64,000 nt of DNA from Microbacterium aerolatum (lineage in GTDB: Bacteria > Actinomycetota > Actinomycetes > Actinomycetales > Microbacteriaceae). Below, piece by piece: positions 1 to 8,444 of the stretch. Where the stretch lies: contig NZ_BJUW01000012.1 of assembly GCF_007988825.1 (NCBI RefSeq), forward strand, positions 1 to 64,000, written 5' to 3'. Under the pieces are notes generated by a model that searched no databases, was not told the DNA's origin, and saw only the letters and a list, made by a program, of their open reading frames with translations. Both the position numbers and the translations under genes were made by a program. The stretch's first letter is position 1; each line of letters opens with the position of its first letter.

Positions 1-274
1 TCTCTCCCAGCCACACATGGATGCTGTCGTCCGTGAGCACCCAGATCTTGTGCGGGGTCAGCGCGGATCCGCAGGTCAAGGCGCCTCCGTGTGCTGCAGC
101 AGTGCGCACCGCAGCATCCGTCTGCGGCAGAGCGAAGACGCCGGCGCGAACTCTGTCGATCGACCCGGCGACGACTTCTCGGGCAAGGCGCTTTCGGGAG
201 ATGCCGTGCTTCTGCAGCGTCGCACCGCGGGCGACACCGCCGAGGCGAGAGATGATCATGACCGGATCGAGCAT
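1..274 (-). CDS. AbiEi-antitoxin-like N-terminal domain protein (partial)
   Basis: The reading frame runs off the left edge of the window, so only about 91 N-terminal residues are visible. They contain a short winged-helix-like segment (ISRKRLAREVVAG), then RVRAGVFALP and a stretch ending KIWVLTDDSIHVWLG. From memory of the families, this layout matches the N-terminal domain of type IV toxin-antitoxin AbiEi-family proteins, which in Microbacteriaceae is often fused to a C-terminal DUF559 nuclease-like domain. The C-terminal part lies outside the window, so the fusion cannot be checked. The start is uncertain: ATG codons in the same frame lie at 289, 274 and 259, none with a clear ribosome binding site. 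Confidence 0.5.
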   Translation of the reverse strand, partial: MLDPVMIISRLGGVARGATLQKHGISRKRLAREVVAGSIDRVRAGVFALPQTDAAVRTAAAHGGALTCGSALTPHKIWVLTDDSIHVWLGE

Positions 275-417
275 GACTCGACTGTGCATCGATCCGTTGC
301 GGCTTCGGGCTCAGCTCAGCTCGAATGGGGATAACCGGCGCAAACTCCGGATTGTGCAGAACGAGTCCGCACCCGCGAAGACTTCAGCCTGCGTCCGAGC
401 ACAGGCCCGGTACACGT

Positions 418-484
418 GCACGACCCGGGTACGAATGCACGACGGATTCGTTGAATCGATCGTGCAGGCGTACCCGGGTCGTGC
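418..484. repeat. Nested perfect palindrome between fumC and the AbiEi-like gene
   Basis: The outer arms are a perfect 16-bp inverted repeat (418-433 and 469-484, GCACGACCCGGGTACG and its complement). Inside lies a 7-bp pair (436-442 TGCACGA with 460-466), then a 5-bp pair (445-449 GATTC with 453-457 GAATC) around a 3-nt loop. The stems are separated by symmetrical 2 x 2 mismatches. It starts 38 bases beyond the fumC stop codon and has no T-run, so a simple intrinsic terminator is not an obvious fit. Confidence 0.85.
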
Positions 485-521
485 GGCTGTGCCGAAGTGT
501 CGCGGGGGAGGCCGGCCGGGC

Positions 522-1916
522 TCAGCCCGGGTGCGTCATGGACAGCAGGTCGAGCTTCTGGTCCAGTACTTCCAGCGTGATCTCACCGCGCTCGACGTAG
601 CCGAGGTCGATCACGGCGTCGCGGACGGTGATGCCCTTGGCGACCGAGTGCTTGGCGATCTTGGCCGCTGCCTCGTAGCCGATGACCTTGTTCAGCGGCG
701 TGACGATCGACGGACTCATGCCGGCGAATGCCGCCGCGCGCTCGGTGTTTGCCTCGAGGCCGTCGACGGTCTTGTCTGCGAGCACGCGCGAGGCGTTCGC
801 CAGCAGGCGGATCGACTCCAGCAGCGCTGTGCCCATGACAGGGATCGCCACGTTCAGCTCGAACGAACCGGATGCTCCGGCCCAGGCCACGGTCGCGTCG
901 TTGCCGATCACCCGGGCGCAGACCATGAGGACAGCCTCCGGGACGACCGGGTTGACCTTGCCCGGCATGATGGACGAGCCGGGCTGCAGGTCGGGGATGT
1001 GCAGTTCGCCCAGCCCCGTGTTCGGGCCCGAGCCCATCCAGCGCAGGTCGTTGTTGATCTTCGTCAGCGAGACGGCGATCGTGCGCAGCGCGCCCGACGT
1101 CTCGACGAGGCCGTCGCGGTTGGCCTGCGCCTCGAAGTGGTCCTTGGCCTCGGTGATCGGCAGCTCGGTCTCGGCGGCGAGCAGCGCGATGACCTTCTGC
1201 GGGAAGCCGAGCGGGGTGTTGATGCCGGTGCCGACGGCGGTGCCGCCGAGCGGGACCTCGGCCACGCGGGGGAGCGCCGACTGCACACGCTCGATGCCCA
1301 GACGCACCTGGCGGGCGTAGCCGCCGAACTCCTGGCCGAGGGTGACGGGCGTGGCATCCATGAGGTGCGTGCGACCGGACTTGACGGCGTCCTTCCACAG
1401 CTCCGCCTTCGCCTCGAGGGCGACGGCGAGGTGGTCGAGCGATGGGATGAGCGTGTCGATCAGCGCCTGCGTGACGGCGATGTGCACCGACGTCGGGAAC
1501 ACGTCGTTCGACGACTGCGAGGCGTTGACGTGGTCGTTCGGGTGAACAGCCGAGCCGAGGATGCCGGTCGCGAGAGACGCCAGAACCTCGTTCATGTTCA
1601 TGTTCGACGAGGTGCCCGAGCCGGTCTGGTAGGTGTCGACGGGGAACTCGCCGTCGTGGGCGCCCGACGCGACCTGGTCGGCTGCGGCCGCGATGGAATC
1701 CGCGATCGCGCCGTCGAGCGTGCCGAGCTCCTTGTTCGCGAGGGCGGCAGCCTTCTTGATGCGCGCGAGCGCGGCGATCTGCGCCGACTCCAGGCCCTTG
1801 CCCGAGATCGGGAAGTTCTCGACGGCGCGCTGCGTCTGCGCGCCGTACAGAGCGTTCACGGGCACCCGGACCTCGCCCATGGTGTCGTGCTCGATGCGGT
1901 ACTCGGTGTCGGTCAC
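522..1916 (-). CDS. fumC: Class II fumarate hydratase
   Basis: Interconverts fumarate and L-malate in the TCA cycle; a soluble homotetramer without an iron-sulfur cluster. The 464-residue product has the usual family length. It carries the superfamily signature [11 protein letters not shown] at about residues 313-323, a SGRTH motif near the middle, and NMNMNE, HPNDHVN and [10 protein letters not shown] blocks. The GTG start at 1916 is favoured because GGAGGG lies 6 nt upstream and its GTGA overlaps the stop of the carbonic anhydrase gene by 4 nt. Longer frames on the other strand here are shadows. Co-transcription with carbonic anhydrase and the DUF4245 gene is inferred from the overlaps. Confidence 0.97.
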   Translation of the reverse strand: MTDTEYRIEHDTMGEVRVPVNALYGAQTQRAVENFPISGKGLESAQIAALARIKKAAALANKELGTLDGAIADSIAAAADQVASGAHDGEFPVDTYQTGSGTSSNMNMNEVLASLATGILGSAVHPNDHVNASQSSNDVFPTSVHIAVTQALIDTLIPSLDHLAVALEAKAELWKDAVKSGRTHLMDATPVTLGQEFGGYARQVRLGIERVQSALPRVAEVPLGGTAVGTGINTPLGFPQKVIALLAAETELPITEAKDHFEAQANRDGLVETSGALRTIAVSLTKINNDLRWMGSGPNTGLGELHIPDLQPGSSIMPGKVNPVVPEAVLMVCARVIGNDATVAWAGASGSFELNVAIPVMGTALLESIRLLANASRVLADKTVDGLEANTERAAAFAGMSPSIVTPLNKVIGYEAAAKIAKHSVAKGITVRDAVIDLGYVERGEITLEVLDQKLDLLSMTHPG

Positions 1917-2587
1917 TTCGATCCCTCCTGGGTTGCGGGGACATCTTCGAGCCCCGTGTCGATTCCTACGGCGATGACGGGCACGGCCGTGCCCTCGGAA
2001 AGACGGTAGTTGGCGCCGACGATGCCGAGGCGCCCCTGGGCGACGGCCTCGCTGATCAGCTCGGACGACTGCAGCAGGTTCGCGACGGTGTTGCGCAGGT
2101 GCTCGCGGCCGACCTGCTCGGAGTCGATGTCCGAGGGCGAGGATCCGCCGTTCGCGGCCAGCACCTTGCGGGCGGCGGGGATGATCGGGGCGATCAGCTT
2201 CCAGATGTGCGGCGGCAGCGGGTCGGCGTCGATCGCGGTGCCGTCGATCGCGGCGCGCACGGCACCGCACTCGTCGTGCGCGAGGACGACGATCAGCGGC
2301 ACCTTCAGGATCTCGACGGCGTACTCCAGGCTGCCCACGATCGACTCGCCGATGACCTGTCCGGCGTTGCGCACCACGAAGAGGTCGCCGAGGCCGAGGT
2401 CGAAGATGATCTCTGCGGCCAGACGCGAGTCGGAGCATCCGAACAGCGTCGCGACCGGGTTCTGGTGGTCAGCGAGGTCATGGCGGCGCTCGACATCCTG
2501 ATTCGGATGCCGCGGCTCACCCGCGACGAAACGGCGGTTGCCGTCCAGCATCGACTCCCATGCGGCGGTGGGGGTGAGCGCTGTCAT
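1913..2587 (-). CDS. Beta-class carbonic anhydrase
   Basis: Zinc enzyme that hydrates CO2 to bicarbonate in the cytoplasm, supplying carboxylases and pH balance. The 224-residue protein shows the beta-class zinc site: Cys51 in CSDSR (51-55), with Asp53 and Arg55 as the catalytic dyad, and His104 and Cys107 in HDECGA. RNAG at 73-76 is also typical. The ATG at 2587 overlaps the stop of the upstream DUF4245 gene (ATGA), and the 3' end overlaps fumC by 4 nt, so all three probably form one transcript. The physiological link to fumarase is not obvious from sequence. Confidence 0.95.
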   Translation of the reverse strand: MTALTPTAAWESMLDGNRRFVAGEPRHPNQDVERRHDLADHQNPVATLFGCSDSRLAAEIIFDLGLGDLFVVRNAGQVIGESIVGSLEYAVEILKVPLIVVLAHDECGAVRAAIDGTAIDADPLPPHIWKLIAPIIPAARKVLAANGGSSPSDIDSEQVGREHLRNTVANLLQSSELISEAVAQGRLGIVGANYRLSEGTAVPVIAVGIDTGLEDVPATQEGSK

Positions 2588-3225
2588 TCTGCCTCCGAGA
2601 TGGTGCGGATCTGTGGGATGAGGGACTCGGCGAGCTTCGCGGTCGAATCCGCGGAGCGCGAGCCGTACAGCAGGATGTAGTCGTCGCCGGCCTGGGTGCC
2701 GATCGCGTGGCTGACGTTGTTCTCGGTCCTGCCGCCGAGCGCGTAGACGTCCCAGTCGAGTCCGCCGATGCGGGTGGTGTCTGTCGAGGCGGTGCCGTCC
2801 AGCAGCTGCGGCGCCCAGGAGGCGTCGGCGTCGAACGCCTGGGCGATGCGGATGAACCCGCGCTCGTCCTCATCGGCCGGCGCGAGTGTGATGTTCCAGA
2901 CCGTGGTCGCGCCGCCCTGCAGCTCGGCGGCGTTGACCCGCCAGAAGTCGCCGAGTTCGGGGATGACGACGGGGCTCTCCATGGTCGACTCGACATCGGC
3001 GGCGATGCCGGGCAGGTCGATCTGGGGTTCGGATGCCGGTTCGCCCCGAGGGACGCCGAAGATGACGACCGCCACCACCGCGAGGGTGATGATGAGTGCG
3101 GCGATGAGGTTGCGGAACGACTGGCCGGCCCGGTAGGTCTTGCTGAACTCGGCCTTGCGCGCCGCGGTCTCCTCAGGAGTCTCCGGACGCCCGAGCTCGG
3201 CGACGATGGGGGGCTGCTTGCTCAC
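2584..3225 (-). CDS. DUF4245 family membrane-anchored protein
   Basis: Unknown function. The 213-residue product has a charged cytoplasmic N-terminus, one membrane segment at about 38-58 ([16 protein letters not shown]), then an external domain of about 150 residues containing [23 protein letters not shown] and [10 protein letters not shown], which resembles actinobacterial DUF4245. The GTG start at 3225 gives a GTGA overlap with the xseB stop and has AGGAAG upstream. A longer frame to 3300 exists but would overlap xseB heavily. It sits at the head of the carbonic anhydrase-fumC unit, an arrangement I recognise from related actinobacteria. Confidence 0.8.
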   Translation of the reverse strand: MSKQPPIVAELGRPETPEETAARKAEFSKTYRAGQSFRNLIAALIITLAVVAVVIFGVPRGEPASEPQIDLPGIAADVESTMESPVVIPELGDFWRVNAAELQGGATTVWNITLAPADEDERGFIRIAQAFDADASWAPQLLDGTASTDTTRIGGLDWDVYALGGRTENNVSHAIGTQAGDDYILLYGSRSADSTAKLAESLIPQIRTISEAE

Positions 3226-3452
3226 GATTCTTCCTCGTCGGATGCCGTGGCACGAGTGGCCTCGAGGCGACGTTTCGCCCCCAGCAGCCATTCCTCGCAA
3301 CGAGCGGCGAGAGCCTCACCGCGCTCCCAAAGGGCGAGTGAGTGCTCGAGGGTCGGTGCGCCCTGTTCGAGTTCGGCGACCACGCGGACGAGTTCGTCGC
3401 GAGCGGCCTCGAACGACAGAGTCTCCACAGGGGTGTCGTTCGGCGCAGTCAC
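3222..3452 (-). CDS. xseB: Exodeoxyribonuclease VII small subunit
   Basis: Small subunit of exonuclease VII, which degrades single-stranded DNA together with XseA. The product is 76 residues, normal for the family, with the usual helical core [20 protein letters not shown] followed by [16 protein letters not shown]. The start chosen is GTG at 3452: a TAGGAT -10-like box ends 7 nt before it, the leaderless pattern seen at several genes here. ATG at 3461 is an alternative. xseB is separated from xseA by a 130-bp gap holding a long palindrome, so it may be transcribed independently. Confidence 0.88.
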   Translation of the reverse strand: MTAPNDTPVETLSFEAARDELVRVVAELEQGAPTLEHSLALWERGEALAARCEEWLLGAKRRLEATRATASDEEES

Positions 3453-3492
3453 GCCTTCCATCCTACGACGCCGCATGGACGCCCCTTACGAC

Positions 3493-3563
3493 CGCGAGAA
3501 TTGCCTTGCGCGATGAGAATCGCGCTGTCAGCGGCAGTCTCGGCGCGCAAGGCAATTCTCGCG
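3493..3563. repeat. PAL element, copy A (20-bp inverted repeat with conserved loop)
   Basis: Perfect 20-bp arms at 3493-3512 and 3544-3563 (CGCGAGAATTGCCTTGCGCG and its complement) enclose a 31-nt loop. Read on the minus strand, both arms and loop align with a second element at 51390-51456; shared loop pieces are CCGAGACTGCCG versus CCGAAACCGCCG, and GCGCGATTCTCA versus GCGCGATCTCA. It lies between xseA and xseB and has no T-run. Confidence 0.88.
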
Positions 3564-3582
3564 GCGCACGGCACGTCGCGCG

Positions 3583-4860
3583 TCAGCCCGCCTCTGCGAT
3601 CTCGCCTTCGGACCGCGCGGCCAGCGACCCGCGGTCGACGGTGATGGTCAGTGCGCTGCCGGCCGGGGCATCGGCCGCATCGCGGAGGATCACGCCGCCC
3701 TCGAGGTGGGCGATGGCGTAGCCGCGTGCCAGGGTCGCCGCGGGCGACAGCGCCCGCAGCGATGCCCGCAGCTCAGAGGTGTGCCGGCTCGCCGCATCGA
3801 GCTGACGGCCGATGGTGTCGCGTGCGCGGGCCTGCAGCAGCCAGAGCTCCTGCGCGCGTTCGGCGATGATCGGGTCGGGGGAGCGCAGCACGGGCCGGGA
3901 TCGCAGCTGCTCGAGCTGCGCGATGTCGTGCGTGATGCGCTGCGTCAGGCGCGAGGTGGCCCGAGCTCGTAGCTGGGCGATCTGCGCGCGCTGCTCTCCG
4001 ACATCGGGGACGACGCGCTTGGCGGCATCCGTCGGCGTCGACGCGCGCAGGTCGGCGACGTCGTCGAGGAGCGGATGGTCGTTCTCATGCCCGATCGCGG
4101 AGACGATCGGGGTGGATGCCGCGGCCACCGCCCGCACCAGGCGCTCATCGCTGAACCCGAGCAGGGTCTGCGGATCACCGCCTCCTCGGGCGATGATGAT
4201 GACGTCGACCTCGGGGTCGGCATCCAGGGCCGCGAGAGCGGCCAGGGTCTCCGGCACGCAGCGGTCGCCCTGCACGGCGGCGTACCGGGTGCGGAATCGC
4301 ACCTGCGGCCAGCGCAGCTCTGCGTTTCGGTGCACGTCCTTCTCGGCATCCGATCGCTCGCCGGTGATGAGCCCGATCACGTGCGGCAGGAACGGCAGCT
4401 GCTTCTTGCGTGCAGGGTCGAACAGGCCCTCCTGGCGCAGCTGCGCGCGCAGCTTCTCGAGACGCTCGAGCTGATCGCCCAGGCCGACGTGCTTCATGCT
4501 CGACACCGTGAAGCTGAAGTCGCCCGCCTTGACGAAGTAGTCGGCCTTGACGGCGGCGACGACGTGGTCGCCGACGCTGAGGTCGGCGGGGATGCGTCCG
4601 CGCACGCTCGACCAGACGCGGATCGAGATCTGCGCGTCGGACTGGGTGTCCTTCAGACGCCCGAACACATTGCCGCCGCGGACGTTCCACGACGTGATCT
4701 CGCCTTCGACCCAGACCGTGTTCCAGCGGGCGACGAAGTCCCGGATCGTGCCGTTGAGGCGTGCAACGGAGGTGGGAGCATCCGCTGTCGAATCGCGGGG
4801 AGCGACGGCATCCGCCGGCGGGGTCGCGCCATCGGCGAGCGATGCCTCGAAGACCGTCAT
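3583..4860 (-). CDS. xseA: Exodeoxyribonuclease VII large subunit
   Basis: Catalytic subunit of exonuclease VII. The 425-residue protein has the N-terminal OB-fold (VEGEITSWNVRGGNVFGRLKD near 50-70), then the nuclease core with IIIARGGGDPQTLLGFSDE and SAIGHENDHPLLDDVADLRA, and a helical coiled-coil tail. The ATG at 4860 has AAAGGA about 5 nt upstream. It is divergent from ispH with only 74 bp between the two starts. The normal adjacent xseB follows after a gap containing the PAL palindrome. Confidence 0.96.
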   Translation of the reverse strand: MTVFEASLADGATPPADAVAPRDSTADAPTSVARLNGTIRDFVARWNTVWVEGEITSWNVRGGNVFGRLKDTQSDAQISIRVWSSVRGRIPADLSVGDHVVAAVKADYFVKAGDFSFTVSSMKHVGLGDQLERLEKLRAQLRQEGLFDPARKKQLPFLPHVIGLITGERSDAEKDVHRNAELRWPQVRFRTRYAAVQGDRCVPETLAALAALDADPEVDVIIIARGGGDPQTLLGFSDERLVRAVAAASTPIVSAIGHENDHPLLDDVADLRASTPTDAAKRVVPDVGEQRAQIAQLRARATSRLTQRITHDIAQLEQLRSRPVLRSPDPIIAERAQELWLLQARARDTIGRQLDAASRHTSELRASLRALSPAATLARGYAIAHLEGGVILRDAADAPAGSALTITVDRGSLAARSEGEIAEAG

Positions 4861-4922
4861 CGGGTCCTTTCGTCGGTGTCGTGCCTGAACAGGCGCCCAG
4901 GCCCCTCATCGGTGCCCGAAGG

Positions 4923-4928
4923 TAGGAT
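4923..4928 (+). promoter_or_regulatory. -10 box TAGGAT for a leaderless ispH transcript
   Basis: TAGGAT is followed by exactly 6 nt and then the GTG start of ispH, with no ribosome binding site between. No convincing -35 is visible. The same 6-nt spacing recurs at many genes in this window. Confidence 0.6.
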
Positions 4929-4934
4929 CGAAGG

Positions 4935-6008
4935 GTGAGCCAGGCCACCGTACATCTTCCCGTTCCCCGCATCCCACGATCGCGGGCGACGCGGCTTCAG
5001 GATATCCCGGTCGACGGACACAAGCGCGTTCTGCTCGCCGCTCCCCGCGGCTACTGCGCGGGTGTCGACCGTGCGGTCGTCGCCGTCGAGAAGGCCCTCG
5101 AGCGCTACGGCGCCCCGGTCTACGTGCGCAAGCAGATCGTGCACAACATCCACGTCGTCACCGAGCTCGAGGAGCAGGGCGCGATCTTCGTAGAAGAGGT
5201 CGATGAGGTTCCCGAGGGCGCGCACGTCGTCTTCAGCGCGCACGGTGTCTCGCCGGCCGTGGTGAACGCGGCATCCGATCGCGGACTGCACGCCATCGAC
5301 GCCACGTGCCCGCTGGTGACCAAGGTGCACCGCGAGGCCGTCCGATTCGCGCGCGATGACTTCGAGATCTTGCTCATCGGGCACGAGGGACACGAAGAGG
5401 TCGAGGGCACCGCCGGCCACGCGCCCGAGCGGGTCACCATCGTGAACTCGCCCGACGAAGCCGACACTGTGCAGGTGCAGGATCCGTCGAAGGTCGTCTG
5501 GCTCTCGCAGACCACGCTGTCGGTCGACGAGACCATGGAGACCGTGAACCGGCTGCGCACCCGCTTCCCTGAGCTGCACAACCCGCCGTCCGACGACATC
5601 TGCTATGCGACGCAGAACCGTCAGGTGGCGATCAAGAAGGTCGCCAAGGATGCGGACCTGGTGATCGTGGTCGGATCGTCGAACTCGTCGAACTCCGTGC
5701 GCCTGGTCGAGGTCGCCCTCGAGTACGGCGCGAAGGCCGCCTACCGGGTCGACTACGCCGAAGAGATCAAGCAGGAGTGGCTCGACGGCGTCGAGACGGT
5801 CGGTGTGACCAGCGGGGCATCCGTGCCGGAGGTCCTCGTCCGCGAAGTTCTCGAGGCGCTCAGCTCCGCCGGGTACGCCGACGTCGAAGAGGTCCGCACC
5901 GCGGAAGAGGACCTCATGTTCTCGCTCCCCAAGGAGCTGCGCCAGGACAAGTCCGGGCAGCGCGATGCGCGTGCCCTCGGAGGACGCTCCGGGGCCGCAT
6001 CGTCATGA
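4935..6008 (+). CDS. ispH: 4-hydroxy-3-methylbut-2-enyl diphosphate reductase
   Basis: Last enzyme of the MEP isoprenoid pathway; reduces HMBPP to IPP and DMAPP using a [4Fe-4S] cluster. The three cluster cysteines are visible: Cys41 (RGYCAGV), Cys125 (DATCPLV) and Cys223 (DICYATQNR). The family blocks SAHGVSP, GHEGHEE and SSNSSNS are also present. The 357-residue length is slightly long because of an N-terminal extension of about 28 residues and a C-terminal tail. GTG at 4935 is the start, preceded by a TAGGAT box rather than a Shine-Dalgarno site. The next gene overlaps its stop by 4 nt. Confidence 0.97.
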   Translation: MSQATVHLPVPRIPRSRATRLQDIPVDGHKRVLLAAPRGYCAGVDRAVVAVEKALERYGAPVYVRKQIVHNIHVVTELEEQGAIFVEEVDEVPEGAHVVFSAHGVSPAVVNAASDRGLHAIDATCPLVTKVHREAVRFARDDFEILLIGHEGHEEVEGTAGHAPERVTIVNSPDEADTVQVQDPSKVVWLSQTTLSVDETMETVNRLRTRFPELHNPPSDDICYATQNRQVAIKKVAKDADLVIVVGSSNSSNSVRLVEVALEYGAKAAYRVDYAEEIKQEWLDGVETVGVTSGASVPEVLVREVLEALSSAGYADVEEVRTAEEDLMFSLPKELRQDKSGQRDARALGGRSGAASS

Positions 6009-6547
6009 CCGACCGCCCTCAGTACGGCGAGTACGCGACTCCTGAGGAGCAGCGACGCCTCGCGGGGCTGCCGCCGTTGGATGCCGTAGCCGAGGCGCCC
6101 GTCGCCACATCGGCACCGGCCACATCGGCACCGGCCACATCGGCACCGGCAGCGACCGCGCAGAAGCCGGCAGGGCGCCCGTGGGATCGCATCATCACGA
6201 TCGCGCTTCTGGCGTACGGCGTCGTGAATGTCTTCATGAGCGGGATGTCGTACCTGGATCTGCCGACCGTGATGAACGAGAGCATGCGGATCCTGGGGGT
6301 CGAGGGTGAGTTCTCCAACTTCGCCCAGGCGAAGGTCTGGGGCACCGTCGCGGCGATCGTCCTGGTCATCGGCTGGGTGGTGACCGCCTGGCTTTCGATG
6401 CGACGTCTGCGCACCGGCAAGGTCACGTGGTGGTTGCCGCTGGCGGGAGCCGCGGCGACCATGATCGTTGCATCCGTCTGCATCACCATCCCGATGATGG
6501 GGGACCCGGCGTTCATCGCCTACCTGGATGGGGCCACCGGACGCTGA
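6005..6547 (+). CDS. DUF6264 family membrane protein
   Basis: Unknown function. 180 residues: an N-terminal [15 protein letters not shown] segment that I associate with Microbacteriaceae DUF6264, an Ala/Pro/Thr/Ser linker containing three exact SAPAT repeats (residues about 34-48), and three probable membrane helices (about 60-80, 115-135, 145-168). The ATG at 6005 overlaps the ispH stop as ATGA, so it is probably co-transcribed with ispH. The family name is from memory and should be treated as probable. Confidence 0.8.
   Translation: MTDRPQYGEYATPEEQRRLAGLPPLDAVAEAPVATSAPATSAPATSAPAATAQKPAGRPWDRIITIALLAYGVVNVFMSGMSYLDLPTVMNESMRILGVEGEFSNFAQAKVWGTVAAIVLVIGWVVTAWLSMRRLRTGKVTWWLPLAGAAATMIVASVCITIPMMGDPAFIAYLDGATGR
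6104..6148 (+). repeat. Three exact 15-bp tandem repeats within the DUF6264 gene
   Basis: The unit GCCACATCGGCACCG occurs three times without mismatch at 6104, 6119 and 6134, encoding the SAPAT repeats. Copy-number change would stay in frame. Confidence 0.9.
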
Positions 6548-6553
6548 TCCGGC

Positions 6554-7078
6554 TCACACTACGCCCTCCCACACCGCGCGGGCGCCGGCATCGCCGGTGA
6601 GTACCACCACGATCAGCGTGCCCGCCGCGCACGCGACGCCCAGGAAGCCGATCGCCCAGGCGGTGAGCAGCATCCGCCGGTTGCCCGCGAGGCGGTGCGC
6701 GTCGACGGCGTCACGCGACCGTCGTGCCGTGCGCTGCAGTCGATCCGAGCCCCAGACGAGCAGGGATGCCGGCACCATGGAGACCGCCCACGGCACCAGC
6801 ACGAGACCCAGCTCTTCGTGACGCTGCACGGACGCGGTGCGTCCGACGACGTGGGCCAGTGCCTCACCGGCGAGGACGGTGACCGGGACGAGCAGGGCGA
6901 CGAGCACCGATGCGAGCGGCAGCGCGAGGCCGAGCCGACGGCGGGCCGCCGGCCATACGGCGCTGACACCGAGGGCGAGTGCCGTGAGCGGCGTGAGCAC
7001 GACGGTCACATGCACGAGAAGCGGATGCAGGGGCAGACCGGCGATCTGGAGGAGCGCTGCGGCGGCACTGAGGTCCAT
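6554..7078 (-). CDS. DUF2231 family membrane protein
   Basis: 174-residue polytopic membrane protein of unknown function. The N-terminal segment LPLHPLLVHVTVVLTPLTAL is characteristic of DUF2231, with about four predicted membrane helices. The ATG at 7078 is supported by a promoter on this strand: TGAACC (7107-7112 on the plus axis), a 16-bp spacer and CGTTCA (7085-7090), whose last base lies 6 nt before the ATG. The same -35 and spacer control the adjacent sigma factor gene and the lipoprotein gene at 8445, so it is probably a member of that ECF regulon. Confidence 0.82.
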   Translation of the reverse strand: MDLSAAAALLQIAGLPLHPLLVHVTVVLTPLTALALGVSAVWPAARRRLGLALPLASVLVALLVPVTVLAGEALAHVVGRTASVQRHEELGLVLVPWAVSMVPASLLVWGSDRLQRTARRSRDAVDAHRLAGNRRMLLTAWAIGFLGVACAAGTLIVVVLTGDAGARAVWEGVV

Positions 7079-7084
7079 ACTGAA

Positions 7085-7112
7085 TGAACGATCCAGGAGA
7101 CGCTTCGGTTCA
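7085..7112 (-). promoter_or_regulatory. ECF-type promoter TGAACC-N16-CGTTCA for the DUF2231 gene
   Basis: On the minus strand TGAACC is followed by 16 nt and CGTTCA, ending 6 nt before the ATG at 7078. The -35 and spacing are identical to those at 7129-7156 and 8373-8400; the -10 shares CGT only. Confidence 0.6.
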
Positions 7113-7128
7113 CTGTGGAACGTCGCTG

Positions 7129-7156
7129 TGAACCCGGGGCGGCGGGATCTCGTGTC
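7129..7156 (+). promoter_or_regulatory. ECF-type promoter TGAACC-N16-CGTGTC for the sigma factor gene
   Basis: TGAACC at 7129-7134, 16-bp spacer, CGTGTC at 7151-7156, then the GTG start at 7175. This recalls the mycobacterial SigL consensus (TGAACC and CGTGTC, from memory) and implies autoregulation. Confidence 0.72.
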
Positions 7157-7174
7157 TCCGATGGAGGCGTGAAC

Positions 7175-7681
7175 GTGACCGATGACGAGGAAGAACGGCT
7201 CGCCGCGCTGTACGACGTGCACGCGGGGCCGATCCGGCGTTACGTGGTGCGCCTGACCGGCAGCGCCGCGTCGGCGGATGATGTCGTGCAGGAGACCCTG
7301 CTGCGAGCGTGGCGCACGCCGCGCATCCTCGCGCAGGATCCGGCGACCACACGCGCCTGGGTGATCACGGTCGCGCGGCACATCGTGATCGACGAGGCGC
7401 GCAGCGCGCGCCGGCGGCACGAGCATCCGGTCGCCGAGGTTCCCGAGCGGGCCAGCGGCGACGAGACCGATCGCCTGTTCGACGCGATGCTCATCGAGGA
7501 CGCGCTCGCCGCCATCAGCGTCGAGCACCGGGCGGTGATCGTCGCCGCGTATTACCGAGGACGCAGTGTCGAGGAGATCGCCGATGACCTCGGCATCCCC
7601 GGAGGAACGGTGAAGTCGCGAATGCACTACGGCCTGCGGGCGCTGAGGCTTGCGCTGCAGGAGAGAGGGGTCACCAGGTGA
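7175..7681 (+). CDS. ECF RNA polymerase sigma factor, SigL-like
   Basis: Extracytoplasmic-function sigma factor of 168 residues with regions 2 and 4 only. Region 2 covers LYDVHAGPIRRYVVRLTG and SADDVVQETLLRAWR; region 4 covers AISVEHRAVIVAAYYRGRSVEEIADDL and the helix-turn-helix GIPGGTVKSRMHYGLRALR. GTG at 7175 is chosen because GGAGG lies 7 nt upstream; GTG at 7169 is in frame but too close to it. The stop overlaps the anti-sigma start as GTGA. It is preceded by a promoter identical in both boxes to that of the lipoprotein gene downstream, so it probably reads itself and that gene. Confidence 0.93.
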   Translation: MTDDEEERLAALYDVHAGPIRRYVVRLTGSAASADDVVQETLLRAWRTPRILAQDPATTRAWVITVARHIVIDEARSARRRHEHPVAEVPERASGDETDRLFDAMLIEDALAAISVEHRAVIVAAYYRGRSVEEIADDLGIPGGTVKSRMHYGLRALRLALQERGVTR

Positions 7682-8355
7682 ACGCCGCGCACGATCGATT
7701 CGCCACATGGGATGCCGCGTATGCGCTGGGAGCGCTGTCTGCTCCCGACCGCGCGGAATACGAGGCACACCTCGAGATCTGTCCTGTCTGTCGGGACGAC
7801 GTCGCCGAACTCGTACCGGCCGCTGGGCTTCTGTCGAGACTGAGCACCGAGCAGGCGAACGCGATCGACGCGCCGGGCGAAGCAGATGCCGCGGAGGCAA
7901 CGACTGATGCGGGCCGGAAACTGACCGAGATCGCCCGCGCTCGCCGCCGTCGCCGCCGCCGGGTGACCTGGGCCGCGGTCGGCGTGGCTGCGGCGCTCGC
8001 GGTGGTGGTCCCCGTCAGCATCGTCGCGGGGGCTCCGCGTCCGACCATGGAGGTCGCGCTGGAGCAGGTGATCGACGCGCCGGTCAGTGCGACAGTGGCG
8101 TTGACATCGGTCGCATGGGGGACGCGTATCGACATGGCGTGCGACTACGCCGCCGACGCTCCGGATGCCGGATGGGCCTACGTACTCGCTGTTGTCGGTG
8201 TCGATGGCGCCACCACCGAGCTGTCCACATGGAGCGCCGAGCCCGGCCGTACCGCACGGCTCTCGGCTGGTACTGCGCTGCCGCTGGATGAGATCCGGGC
8301 GGTCGAGATCCGCACTGACACCGGCGAGGTGCTCCTCCGTCGCGAAATCGGGTGA
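7678..8355 (+). CDS. Zinc-finger anti-sigma factor
   Basis: Membrane-anchored partner of the preceding sigma factor. 225 residues: an N-terminal zinc-finger (zf-HC2-type) motif His31-x3-Cys35-x2-Cys38 in HLEICPVCRD, an arginine-rich stretch before a single membrane segment at about 97-118, and an outer domain of about 105 residues. The GTG start overlaps the sigma stop by 4 nt, which argues for translational coupling. The His-x3-Cys-x2-Cys motif suggests thiol or zinc-dependent release, as in RslA-type anti-sigmas; that is an inference. Confidence 0.92.
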   Translation: MNAAHDRFATWDAAYALGALSAPDRAEYEAHLEICPVCRDDVAELVPAAGLLSRLSTEQANAIDAPGEADAAEATTDAGRKLTEIARARRRRRRRVTWAAVGVAAALAVVVPVSIVAGAPRPTMEVALEQVIDAPVSATVALTSVAWGTRIDMACDYAADAPDAGWAYVLAVVGVDGATTELSTWSAEPGRTARLSAGTALPLDEIRAVEIRTDTGEVLLRREIG

Positions 8356-8372
8356 GCGCGACCGGGGTGGGG

Positions 8373-8400
8373 TGAACCCGCGCGGTCTGCGTCTCGTGTC
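8373..8400 (+). promoter_or_regulatory. ECF-type promoter TGAACC-N16-CGTGTC for the lipoprotein gene
   Basis: TGAACC at 8373-8378, a 16-bp spacer and CGTGTC at 8395-8400: identical boxes and spacing to the promoter of the sigma factor gene, 45 bp before the lipoprotein ATG. Confidence 0.75.
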
Positions 8401-8444
8401 ACACTCAGCGCACCACACGGGCGCGCCGGGATGGAGGACGGAAC

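Noticed and set aside
21..2009. Very long open frame on the plus strand
   Set aside because: It is the reverse of fumC and carbonic anhydrase, with arginine-rich low-complexity translation typical of shadow frames in high-GC DNA.
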